Source of the DNA: Heterobasidion occidentale
Lineage: Eukaryota > Basidiomycota > Agaricomycetes > Russulales > Bondarzewiaceae
Assembly (NCBI GenBank): GCA_039111635.1
Contig: JBCAQO010000010.1
Coordinates: 1,798,001 to 1,862,000 of the forward strand
DNA: 64,000 nucleotides
Direction of reading: 5' to 3'
Below, in pieces: positions 12,133 through 22,574 of this stretch. The position numbers and the translations under genes were made by a program. The notes beneath the pieces were generated by a model. It was not told the origin of the DNA, made no database searches, and saw only the letters and a program-made list of their open reading frames with translations. The first letter of the stretch is position 1; the number at the start of each line of letters is the position of its first letter.

Positions 12133-13218
12133 ATCGGTCTTGGGGGATTTTATCTGTATATAATGTCGTTTTGCCATCCATATACCTGCACTATTCAAGC
12201 TTTAAGCTTCAGGCTTCAGGGGATAGAGGAGGACGATTTAGTTATCGACGTATCAGTCAATGGTCGGGCGGATCAGTCTTTCATTTATTTTCATCAAATG
12301 TCTCATGTCTCATCATTGGACCGAAACAAGTAAAACAGCGTCCGTTTTGCGTGTTAAGCTGAACGTAATAGGCATGGAAACAATATCCGCCGAGGTTTTG
12401 AAGTGATTTGTGCAGCACCTCGTACTGATTGGGTAATCCCGGCCCGCGTTTCGACCGACCACTTATCGGCTGATGTGAGGTTTGGCTTCTGCCTCGATGA
12501 CGATTGACGAGGACTTGGAAAATCGTCAATATCTTGAACTTATTGCTTTTGTCTGTTCTCCGGTTGAGGTTTCAATAGATTCCTACCCTCGAATGCCTTC
12601 CATGCATCGCTGCAACCACGATGCCCTGCCCTCTCACGAGGCATCCCAAAATCGGCGCCGTGGGCGGCGCCCGCCTTCACTGGAGTACCCGAGAAGCTGC
12701 AGTCAGGTATAACAGGGTGTTACTCACTCGGCATAGGCACGCAAGCAAAGGATGTCGTCTCACAGTCACTTGTACAGACATGGATCTTGTGGTTCCGGAA
12801 TATACTGCGGTGCGGCGTCCCGCTCGGACCGCTGCCATTCCAGTCGGACTACACCCAATGAGTATCCCACCACATTTTGCACCTTGCCTCATGACCAAGT
12901 GCATGAATTCTTGCTTCGGCTAACCGCGCAGTGCTGTTTATATGCTCTTGAGCTCTAAATAGCGCTGCGGCTGGGAAGTCTGTCAGTGTTCATTTTAGCT
13001 TTTATCGGGACCAATGCACGGCTCTATTTCGGGCGAGCCATTTTTTCTTGACACAGAATGCTCAATTGCATCCTGCGTCAAGTACACCTGACAGCGGATG
13101 AAAAGGCAGCGGTCAGTTTCTCCACGTTATGACGATGCATAAAAGGCCAGTGGCTCTCAATTTGATCGTCAGACTAACCACAATATCCATCTCTCAAGGC
13201 CCGGCAATCTTCCTGGAT
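12133..13218 (+). promoter_or_regulatory. Spacer and promoter between polygalacturonase copies
   Basis: No gene seen in about 1.1 kb. A CATAAAAGG element at about 13138-13146, some 75 bp before the ATG at 13219, is a plausible TATA box for copy 2. The short open frames at 12482-12958 lie on both strands and show no family features. Confidence 0.45.
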
Positions 13219-15070
13219 ATGTTCAAAGCTGTGTTTGTGATTTTTGCAGCTGTCGTCCCCTCTATTTTTGGCGCCAAGCAGGGGACGGCTTGCACTGGGA
13301 CCATCTCTTCTCTGGACGACGTCGATGCCGCTGTCGAATGTACCACAGTCAACATTAATTCGTTCACTGTGCCTGCTGGGAAACTTTCAATCTCGACCTC
13401 GCTGACGGGACGACTGTGAACATGGGTATGCTATTCTTCCTACATCTACTTACACGCACCCAACCCCTCCCGTGTCTCTCAGAGGGGGACGTCAGTTTTG
13501 GCAACAAGACGTGGGCTGGTCCGCTATTCCAAGTCAGGTAAGAATGTCTTCGGCACTTATTGTTATCCGTGACGATTCTAGCTCATGATGATATTTTCAT
13601 GTGACTCTAAGTGGAGACTCGGTTACATGTGAGCTACCCGCATTTTCAGCTGTCATTTCGCTCACCTTAACCATTAAAATGTGTGTAGTTAATGGGAATG
13701 GCCACACCTTCAATGGGAATGGACCGTTCTATTGGGCATGTGCTTTTCGTTTCCAGACATCTCACTCGTGGCCTGAACGTCGCGGCTAGGATGGCCTTGG
13801 CGGCAATGGAGGTGTAACGAAACCAGCCCCCATGATGAAGTATGTTTGTTTTTCTTGTACAGCTGTGACGCGAGTTCTTATTTAATGTTCTCAAGAATCA
13901 AGATCTCTGGTACTTTCACGGTATTGTTCACCTCTCCCCCCGGTCTACATTCGACTCAGTGATACTAAGATGTACTAGAATGTGAAGGTACTCAATTCGC
14001 CTGCCCGTGTCTATAGCGTGTCCAATCCTGGACCGTTGGTCATGTCAAAGCTAAATATCGACGACTGTGAGTACTCGGTTCGATTTTCTTCAGCATAGCC
14101 CGATGTTCACCGTCATAAAGCGCTCGGTGACCTGCCGAACTCCGCCAGCAACGGACTCGCCGCTGGCCACAACACCGACGGTTTTGATGTCAGCACCACT
14201 GACCTGACCATAGAGAGCAGGTATGCGTCTTTTACCTCCACTTAATTTTTTTCTCGCTCACAAGCGTTTATGCACTAGCACTATTCACAACCAGGATGAC
14301 TGCCTTGCTATCAACAAGGGCTCAAACATCGTCTTCACTGGCAACACATGCATCGGTGGACATGGCATCTCCATCGTCAGTTGCTCTTATCTTTTGCGGC
14401 TTCCAAGATTGAGCATATATTTGCTCTTCAGGGATCGATCTCCAGCGACGCCGTCGTGTCTGGCATCGTCATATCTGGGAACACCGTCACCAACAAGTGA
14501 GCCAGGCTTCTGGATTGGACGTCGATAAGAGGTTAACGCGAGATTCATAGTGACCAAGCCCTCCGCATCAAAACGAAGGCATCCGCAACTAGCGCCTCTG
14601 TTTCGAACGTCACGTACAGCGGGAACACCGGCACTGGTCTGCGCCAATTTGGAGTCCTCATTGACCAGGTGAGCGCTGATCTATATCTCCCCACCGTCCT
14701 CGGCTCTCATCTGCAATGACACCAGAGCTACCCGGATACCCTTGGAACTCCTGGGACAGGTGTGAAGATCTCAGTGAGTATTGGTGGCTAAAGAAAAGAA
14801 GAAAAAAAGCATTATCCTCAACCGTTCTATATCAGGACATCAATTTCTCCGGTAGCACGACGTCTCTCACTGTGAACTCTGGCGCTGATCGGGTGGCTGT
14901 GAACTGTGGGACTGGCGCATGTACCGGTAGGCATCTTCACCGTTGCACGAAAAAAAAATCAGTTCTGACGCGTGTTCTTAGGAACATGGAACTGGGCTTC
15001 GCTGACAGTCAGCGGGGGCTCGGCCGGCCCAATCACCAACTTTGACGGCATCACCAACTTCAGCCAGTGA
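13219..15070 (+). CDS. Endopolygalacturonase, GH28, copy 2, one-base frame break in exon 1
   Basis: Tandem paralogue of copy 1 with the same fourteen exons: 13219-13425, 13483-13537, 13612-13628, 13689-13735, 13790-13839, 13896-13920, 13979-14066, 14121-14220, 14279-14375, 14432-14496, 14551-14668, 14726-14773, 14836-14926, 14982-15070. Signal peptide ([19 protein letters not shown]) and all catalytic motifs are present ([27 protein letters not shown]). In exon 1, PAGK is followed by AAA at 13381-13383 where one base is missing relative to copy 1 ([10 protein letters not shown]). As read, translation stops at TGA within exon 1. With that base the gene would encode 365 aa. The fourth intron starts with GC (TGG|gcatgt, 13736) where copy 1 has GT. 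Confidence 0.85.
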
Positions 15071-15492
15071 GCGACCTCTCTCAGTCAGCACATGGGAGTC
15101 TGCGTGTCCACTTGGTTGTTCCTCGAGTGTAATCATGCGTTTGACGGAGCGCTCATATCTGGATCTGTTCGCTCACGAATTTAAGCAATAAATGTATCGT
15201 AGCTTGTCATTCATCGAAACTAGCGATGGTAAAATAAGGGATACAGCTGGTTATATGATGCTATGCGGTGGTACTACAAATGCGGACGTTGGTCGAGTCG
15301 TGGTATGAAGGCGTACAGTAGAGAACGTCGAAGGCTATAGTAGCGTGCTCGTGCAAATCGTGTCAGAGCCTGAAGATGAAAAAGTTCCGCAGGAGTAGTA
15401 GAACGGAGAGCGAACAAAGAGAGGAGACAGAGTCAGGAAAAAAAGAATGGAAAAAGAATGGAAAAAAGAAATGAACGAAGAGACAGAAATAA
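15071..15492. other. Convergent intergenic region
   Basis: Lies between the stop of polygalacturonase copy 2 (+) and the stop of the STE6-like gene (-). It holds 3' flanks only, with a run of purines (AAGAATGG/AAAAAGAA) near 15430-15475. No gene was seen. Confidence 0.5.
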
Positions 15493-18400
15493 TCACTCGC
15501 CGACCCACTCGCCGCCGCTGGCCAGCTGCGCAAACACCCCCTTGTTCGCCATCAGCTCCTCGTACGTGCCCTGCTCCGCGACCGCGCCCTCGTGCAGCAC
15601 CAGTATCCGGTCGCACATACGCATGACCGGCAGCTTGTGCGTCACCATCAGCGTCGTGCGCCCGACCTTCGCGTCCATGATCGTCCCCATCACCGCCGCC
15701 TGGTTCGCGGAGTCCAGCGCCGACGTGCACTCGTCCAGGATGAGCACCTTCGCCGGGCGCACCAGCGCGCGCGCGATTTGCAGCCGCTGCGCCTGCCCGC
15801 CCGAGATGAGCGCCGCGTTCTCGCCGACCATCGTCTCGTACCCCTGCGGCAGCGCCGCGACGAACTCGTGCACGTTCGCGGCCTCGGCGGCGCGCTGGAC
15901 ATCCGCGATGGGCAGGCCCGCAGCGCCGTACGCGATGTTCTCCGCGACGGTGGCGTCGAAGAGGTTCGGGTTTTGGCTGACGACGGCGACGTGATCGCGC
16001 AGGTGTCTCACGTCTGTGGAGTCCAGGTCCCACGGGCCGATCGAGATCGAGCCGGCGTCCGGCTCGTAGAGGCGCTGCAGCAGCGCCGCGACGGTGGACT
16101 TGCCAGAGCCGGATGCGCCAACGATGGCGACGCTCTCCCCATCCGCGACGTCCATGCTGAAGTCGTTGAGAACGACGACGTCGGGTCGCTCTGGGTACGC
16201 GAACTTGACGTGGCTGAAGGAGATAGCGCCGGCGATAGGAGGACGCAGTATACCCCGAGACTCTTCGGTATCGGTGGAAAGCTGCAACAGACGGTTGAAG
16301 TCCTTGGACGCTTGCACAGACTTTGCAATTCTCTGGGCTGAAAAAAGAAGTTCGGTCAATATTCGGCCGCGACCTCAAAGCAGGAATTCACTCACTGAAC
16401 GCCATCAACTGGGATCCGATGCTGACGGTGAAGACGACCAGGTTGAGGACCTGGACCATCTGCAGGTACGTATAGGTGCCTTTCGCGACGAGCACGGCGC
16501 CGACGTAAAAGAGGAGCGCCTCCGCGAGGTAGATGAGCGAGCTCGCAACTCCGTATGTACATCCTTCCACAAAGGCGCCCCGCACCCCCGTGGTGAGCGC
16601 ATCATCGACGGACCGGTCGAAGCGCTCCAAGAAAACGCTCTCGAAGCCCATAGAGCGGATCCCGCGAATGTTGAGAATGGTCTGTACAAACACCCACACA
16701 CGCTCGTCAGCCGATGCCCATCTCCGGGCGTTCAGACAATAGCACTCACATCGTAGTACCCCGTGGCGACCTCCTCCCTCGCGCGCTTGTTCCTCAGCTC
16801 GCACTTGGCCACCAAGTTCGTCTGCACAGCCATCGAGACCGCGAACACAGGCGCGATCGCGAGGCCGACCAGTGTCAGCTGCCACCCCTGCACGAGCGCC
16901 CACACGAGGCCGACGCCGAGCATCGTGGCGACCACGATCGCCTGCGCGAGCACCGTCGCGATGAGCGAGCGCGCGTCGTCGCCGTCCTTGATCAGGACCT
17001 GCACCAGGCGCGCGGGCGCGTTCTCGGACCGGTCGAACCACCGCTTGTCCTGCGCGAGCACGCGCGCGTAGCACGCCTTGCGGATCCGCGTCACCCACGC
17101 CATCGCCGTCGTCTCCATCGTGAAGTACTTGAGGCCCATCGCGAGCCCGTCCACGGCCGCGACCGCGAGCACGATCCCGCCGAACTTGTTGATCAGCGTC
17201 GCGTCGCGCGCGCCGATGGACACCTCGTACAGGAGCCGCGAGAGCACGAAGGAGAAGACGGGCGTCATCGCGCCGCTGACGACGCAGAACAGCATGCCGA
17301 GCGCGACGACGGGCTTGTATGGGACGGTGGGGTACACGTCGCGCACCAGGCGCCAAAAGCTGATTTGGTTCTCCGCGTGAGCGGCGTGGTGGGCCCCGAA
17401 CTCCTCCGGCTGGGAAACCCTCACCTCCTTGAGCGGGGCCATCTTGACGTCGTCCCATCGCGCACGGACCCTTTTTGAGGCGGCCCCGTCGCTAACGAGC
17501 CGCCGCTGCGAGGCCGCGTTGGCGCTGAGCTTGAGCGCGCGCTTTTCGTCGTCGAAAGCAAAATCGTCGAATACAGTAGAGGAAGCAGAATACAGATTGT
17601 TGCTGAATACAGGGGAGGTCGGGGTGAACTGCAGACTGAGGCGCCGAGGAATAGACGTGCGCGCGGCGGGGGGTTGTTCAGGGAGATCGATAGCGATAGT
17701 CGAAGGCCGACGAGGAGCGTCGACCGGCTGCTCGAGCGCGGTGCCAAAAGCCTCGGCGGGGATGAACCGGCTAGCGCGCTTGGTGTCCTCAACGTCGTCG
17801 GTGCGCGCCAGCGTCAGATCCGCGATGGCGTCGAAGACCCAGTTCCCCAGCGTGAGCGGGCGAAGCGAAGGCTGGACGAGCGTCTGGCGCTTGAACGCAT
17901 CGGCGTCGCCCGCGGCCATCTCCCCGCGCACCTTCTCCTGTTGCTCGAAAATATCCCCGACCTCTAGGCCTCGCGCACGCCTCGCGTCGTCGGACCACCA
18001 GTCGTCCTCCTTCTCCGGGAGCCCGCCCGCAGCGCCCTGCGCGCCGGCCATCGCGCGGAACTCGCCGCCTTCGTTGGCCTCGAGGTCATGTCGGTAGCCC
18101 TGCTCGACGACGCGGCCGTCCTTGAGTACGTATACAAAATCGCCGGGAGTGATTTGGGAAAGGTCGTGGGTGATGACGATCGTGGTCTTGCTCGTGCGCC
18201 AGCGCTTGACAGCCTCGAACACCAAGATCCGGGAGGTCGCGTCCAGCGCGGAAGTGGCCTCGTCTGTCAACGATTTACGGTGAGCGGGAAGTAACGGAGT
18301 ACGTGGGATCGAACGTACCGAGAATGAGAATTTTGGGGTCGCGTAGTTTAGCCCGTGCAATGGCCAGCCGTTGCTTCTGTCCGCCGGACAGGTTCGCGCC

Positions 18401-20202
18401 ACCAGTGCCGAGGAGAGTATCGTAGCCATCGGGAAGGTCCCTCACAAACTCGTGCATCAACGCGCCCGTGCACGCGTCGACGACCTCTTCGCGCGTCACG
18501 TCCTCCGGCCGCCTGCTAGACCCAGCGCCCGCCAGGCCCATCGCGACGTTGTCGTGCACGCTCATGTCGAAGAGGATGCAGCCCTGCGAGATCGCGCCGA
18601 CCTGGCGCCGCGTCCAGTCCACGTCGAGGTACTCGATGTCCTGGTTGTCGAGCGAGATCGTGCCGTGCTGCACGTCGTACATGCGCAGCAACAGCTGCGC
18701 GATGGTCGACTTGCCCGAGCCGGACCCGCCGACGATGAACGTCGTCTCGTGCGCGGGGAGGTAGAGCGAGACGTCGTCGAGGACGGGGACGGTGGGGCGC
18801 GACGGGTACGCGAACGTGACGTTGTCCATGGCGAGCTCGCCGGAGCACTTGCGGGGCACGATCCTGCGGAACGAGGCGGGCTTGCGGTTCTTGCTCGCGG
18901 CGAGGATGTACGACGCCATGCTCGGCCTGCGCGTCGACGCCGGGGATGGGGGAGGGTTCGGGGCATCGGCGAGAGCGAGGAGGGCGGCCATGGAGAACTT
19001 GCCTTTGGCGAGCGTGATGAAGTGCGGGATGCACATCTGGAGGTTCGTCGTCGCGATGAGGCACGCCCAGAAGACGGCCATGACGTCGCCCGCGGCGACC
19101 TTGTGCTCGCGCACGAGCTTCGAGCCAAACCAGAAGCCCTGCACGAACATCGCCATCATGACGAACTGCGCGAGGCCGGACGTGAAGCCCCACACCGCGT
19201 TGCACTTTTTCGCCACCGCGCGCATCTTGTCGAGCGCAACGGAGAGCGTCGAGTGCTCGTGGGTGGCGGCGTTGAAGGCCTTGACGGTAGCGATAGCCGC
19301 GACGGCGCGATCTACGAGCGTCGCGGCGGTGGCAGTCTGAGCGCGTTCGATGCTGAGAAGGGGCCCTGCAACGCCCTGGGAAACGCCTTGGATGATCATG
19401 AGGACGGGGACGGCGGAGAGGATGACGAGGGTGAGTGCCCAGGAGCGATCGAAGCCGAGAATGAGGCAGGCCACGGTGGTGGTGAGATGTTGAAGGACCA
19501 TTCCGCACGCGAGTGAAGACGCCATGCGGACCTCTTCCGTCTCCCTGGAATGCGCAGGCATCATCAGCACATGTGACAAAGGAAAGGGTTCACACAAAGG
19601 GCGCACCTCGCGAACTTGGCCATGAGCCCTCCAGCACCGACGGGACCATCGCCCTCGGTGGACTGCACAGAGTCTTCTGCGCCCATCTTCGTGTCGAACC
19701 AGACCATGTCCTTGGAAGTGACGGACGAATACACCTTCTTGCGCAAGAGCATCGTGTTGCGCTCACCGGTCCATATCCAGAGGCAGGAAGTGAGGCTGCT
19801 GAGCGAGAGGGCGGCCGCGGCGAGACCGACGAGCTCGAGAGCGGAGAGGCCGACGTCGTGCAGGAGGGCCGATTTCGCATCTTGGGGCGGATTCGAAGTC
19901 AAAGGAAATTGCGCAAACGAGTTGAAGACTTGGCCGACGACGTAGGTCATGAACGGGGCGACGCCGCCGGCGATGACGGACGAGAGGACAGCGGGGAGAA
20001 CGAGGAGGAGGACGTCGCGTCGTGAGAGAAGAGAAAACAAGAGTCGAATAGATGGGGTGGGGGGCGTATATTCATTTTCGTGTGTGTGTGCGTTGAGAGC
20101 GGCAGTAGACTCGGGGGTGTGCGCAAAGGATGATGTCGTCGCGGGTGTCGCTGCCATCGCCGCGGCGTCAGTGTCGACCTCGAGGGCCGTTGTGCGACGC
20201 AT
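15493..20202 (-). CDS. STE6: STE6-type ABC exporter (mating pheromone exporter)
   Basis: Full-length ABCB transporter (TMD-NBD-TMD-NBD), inferred to export lipopeptide mating pheromone across the plasma membrane. Five exons: 20202-19607, 19544-18319, 18263-16750, 16681-16396, 16337-15493. They join to 1488 aa without a break. NBD1 has Walker A GGSGSGKST (about residue 480), signature NLSGGQKQRLAIAR and LDEATSALD. NBD2 has GASGSGKST (about 1290), signature ISGGQAQRLQIAR, ILDECTSALD and THKLPVMRMCD. The GGQAQRL/DECTSALD pair is typical of yeast Ste6 rather than drug pumps. The NBD1-TMD2 linker is long (about 200 residues), charged and low complexity. It is GC-rich, and divergent from SURF6. A different peptide or drug substrate cannot be excluded. 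Confidence 0.85.
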
Positions 20203-20642
20203 TGAACAGGTCGTAGAGGAGAAAGGCGAAGGAGAAGTGGAAGCGGCGGTCGACTGCCATTGCCTTTTGTTGCGCCAATTGTCTTGCCCCCATCCTTTGT
20301 CGCCCGCGTTCCTTTGTCTCGTCCGTTAGGTAATCACAATAAGACGCAGCTACTTCGTGCCTGCGAGCACCCACAGCACAGGCACGCGCTCGGGAGCGAT
20401 GGGAATCGCTGGGGACATATCGATGGTCTGGCCGGAGAGAGGGTGTCGTCGTCGTCGTCGGTGGTGTCGTCGTTGGGAGTGTCACCACTGTGTCACCGTC
20501 GTGGCCGTCACAGCACGCGCTCAGCGTCACGCCCACCGATAATTCCCACGGCTACAACGCCCGACAAGCTCGCTCACAAACTTTGTGATAGTCAACGAAT
20601 TACTTTCCCCTCCTCCTCCTCGCCGGGCACGACGACCGCAAA
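20203..20642. promoter_or_regulatory. Shared divergent promoter of STE6-like and SURF6 genes
   Basis: A 440 bp region between two divergent starts. It contains a (GTC)n-like run (GTGTCGTCGTCGTCGTCGG, about 20441-20461) and a GGAGTGTCACCACTGTGTCACC imperfect repeat near 20476-20497. There is no clear TATA box and no coding sequence. Confidence 0.5.
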
Positions 20643-22208
20643 ATGCCAACATCAGCGGCAGCCCTCCATGCCTCCCTTGGAAAACACAATGCGACATTCG
20701 AGTCCCTCCTCCGTCTGATCCCCGCCAAATTCTACCTCGTCCAGGACGACGACGACGATCAGGTGCGTGTGTATCCCCTGGCGCCGCGCCGCGCCGTCCC
20801 TCCTTACCGTCCCCGCACCGCCGCGCATCGGCGCACAGAGCTCCAAGTACCACAAAAACAAGCGCAGCAAGCAGGCGCCGAAGCAGGCCATCAAGGAGGC
20901 CTCGAAAAAGGCCCGCCGCGAAAAGGTGCGTCGTCCGCGCCGTGCCGCACCGCGCCGCTCAGATCCCCGTCCTCGCAGCTCGACCCCGCCAACAACAAGT
21001 CCATCCTCGACATCCAAAACGAGCGCGCGTCTGCGTCCGCCCGCGCGAAGAAAGGCAAGGCGAAGCAGGCGCAGAAGCCCGCCGCGGACGATGCCGACGA
21101 CGACGACGAAGACGGCGCCGCGGACGTCGCCCTCGACGTCGACCTCTCCGCATCCGACGACGTGAATGATGATAACGAGCTCGACGGAGGCGAGGCGGCG
21201 GAAATCGTCCCGATGCCCGAGTCGCAGAGCATCGACGCCCTCCGCGCAAAACTGCACGCGCGCATGTCCACCCTCCGGAATCGCGGCCGCAGGCCGCCCG
21301 GCGAGTACCCGCAGGACGTCGGGAGCCGCGACGAGCTGCTGGAGGAGCGGCGGCAGCAGCGCGCGGCGATGCGCGAGCGGCGGCGGAAGGAGACGCGGGA
21401 GAAGATCCGGAGGGAGGAGGAGCAGCGGGGGAAGAAGGGCAAGGACAAGGACAAGGGCCGGGACAAGGCGCAGACGACCAAGGTGCGTGCTCGCACCCCC
21501 TCTCCCGTCCTATCCTATTCAATCCCGTCCCGTCCCGTCCTGATCTCAATCTCCCCCGCAGACACAGCTCCTCGTCCCCGACCGCCCGCCCTCCTCGCGT
21601 CCCGCGCCCGACCCCAAATCCACCTTCACCAACATCACCTTCTCCACGCTCGCGACGCCCGCCGACGGGCCCTCCTCCTCCAGCAAAAAGGCGCACCAGC
21701 GCCTCACGACGTCCGCGAACCCGACGCAGGCGCTCGCGCAGCTCGCCGCGCGCAAGGAGCGGCTCGCGGCGCTCCCCGCGGACAAGCGCCGCCAGATCGA
21801 GGAGCGCGAGCGCTGGCAGAAGGCCGAGGCGCGCATGGAGGGCGTCAAGGTGCGCGACGACGAGGCGCGCCTCAAGAAGGCCGCCAAGAAGGGCGAGAAG
21901 GAGAAGGGCAAGAGCAAGAAGTCCTGGTGCGTCGCGCGTCGCGCATCTCCGTGTCCGTGTCCGTGCCGCTCACGCGAGCGCCTCTCCCGCCCCCCTTCCT
22001 TTTTTGCTCGCGCAGGGACGAGCGCAAGGAGCAGATCGGCGCCGCGATGGCGGCCAGGCAGAAAAAGCGCACCGACAACATCGCGCAGCGCAACGAGCGG
22101 CGGAGCGACAAGCGCAAGGGCGTCAAACCCAAGGCCTCCTCCAAGGCGCGCCCGGGCTTCGAGGGCAAGGCGTTCGGCAAGGGCAAGGGGAAGAAAAAGG
22201 GCAAGTAG
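20643..22208 (+). CDS. RRP14: SURF6/Rrp14 ribosome biogenesis protein
   Basis: Nucleolar protein needed for early 60S (and 40S) subunit assembly. Five exons: 20643-20762, 20839-20925, 20979-21482, 21562-21926, 22016-22208. They join to 422 aa, no break. Family features in order: an N-terminal helix (LIPAKFYL), then KYHKNKRSKQAPKQAIKEAS followed by KKARREK and LDP. An acidic stretch of Asp runs follows, then a long Arg/Glu/Lys coiled coil. The C-terminal SURF6 core has W|DERKEQIGAAMAARQKKRTDNI and ARPGFEGKAFGKGK. Acidic and basic low-complexity blocks match its RNA-binding scaffold role. It starts 440 bp from the divergent STE6-like gene and runs convergent with the zinc transporter gene. Confidence 0.9.
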   Translation: MPTSAAALHASLGKHNATFESLLRLIPAKFYLVQDDDDDQVRVYPLAPRRAVPPYRPRTAAHRRTELQVPQKQAQQAGAEAGHQGGLEKGPPRKGASSAPCRTAPLRSPSSQLDPANNKSILDIQNERASASARAKKGKAKQAQKPAADDADDDDEDGAADVALDVDLSASDDVNDDNELDGGEAAEIVPMPESQSIDALRAKLHARMSTLRNRGRRPPGEYPQDVGSRDELLEERRQQRAAMRERRRKETREKIRREEEQRGKKGKDKDKGRDKAQTTKVRARTPSPVLSYSIPSRPVLISISPADTAPRPRPPALLASRARPQIHLHQHHLLHARDARRRALLLQQKGAPAPHDVREPDAGARAARRAQGAARGAPRGQAPPDRGARALAEGRGAHGGRQGARRRGAPQEGRQEGREGEGQEQEVLVRRASRISVSVSVPLTRAPLPPPFLFCSRRDERKEQIGAAMAARQKKRTDNIAQRNERRSDKRKGVKPKASSKARPGFEGKAFGKGKGKKKGK

Positions 22209-22574
22209 CCCGTCGTCTCTATACCGTACCGTCGCCCGCGTCAATGAGATTTGCCTTGCTTTCGCTCGCGGTGTCGTGCCGCGTCGTGAGCGTTGGGCGG
22301 TGGGCGTGCGCCTGCCTGGTGCGCGGGGTATCCAGCAGTGTATTACGCGCCTCGATCCGTCCTATATACGCCTCTACATGTTAACGGCTTTGCCCCTTCC
22401 TGCCCGCACGCCCGTCGAAAGCGAAAACCAACAGCCCCTCTTCCACTAACGAAGCAAAGAACGAAAAAAAAGCAGACTCAGAGAAAAAGAAAAGAAAAGA
22501 AAGAAAAGAAAAGAAAAGGAATAATAATGAAAGAAAGCGACGCCGCGACGCGCCCCAGGCCCCCGGCAGCACGC
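22209..22574. other. Convergent intergenic region
   Basis: A 366 bp stretch between two stops, with an A/G-rich run at about 22450-22535 (AAAGAAAAGAAAAG...). No gene was seen. Confidence 0.5.

Noticed and set aside
15335..16378. 347-codon - strand frame overlapping NBD2 of STE6
   Set aside because: It is in a shifted frame relative to the ABC motifs and is Arg-rich; a by-product of GC-rich codons.
18371..19516. 381-codon open frame on the + strand opposite the STE6-like gene
   Set aside because: It is antisense to exon 2 of a well-supported transporter and has no domain.
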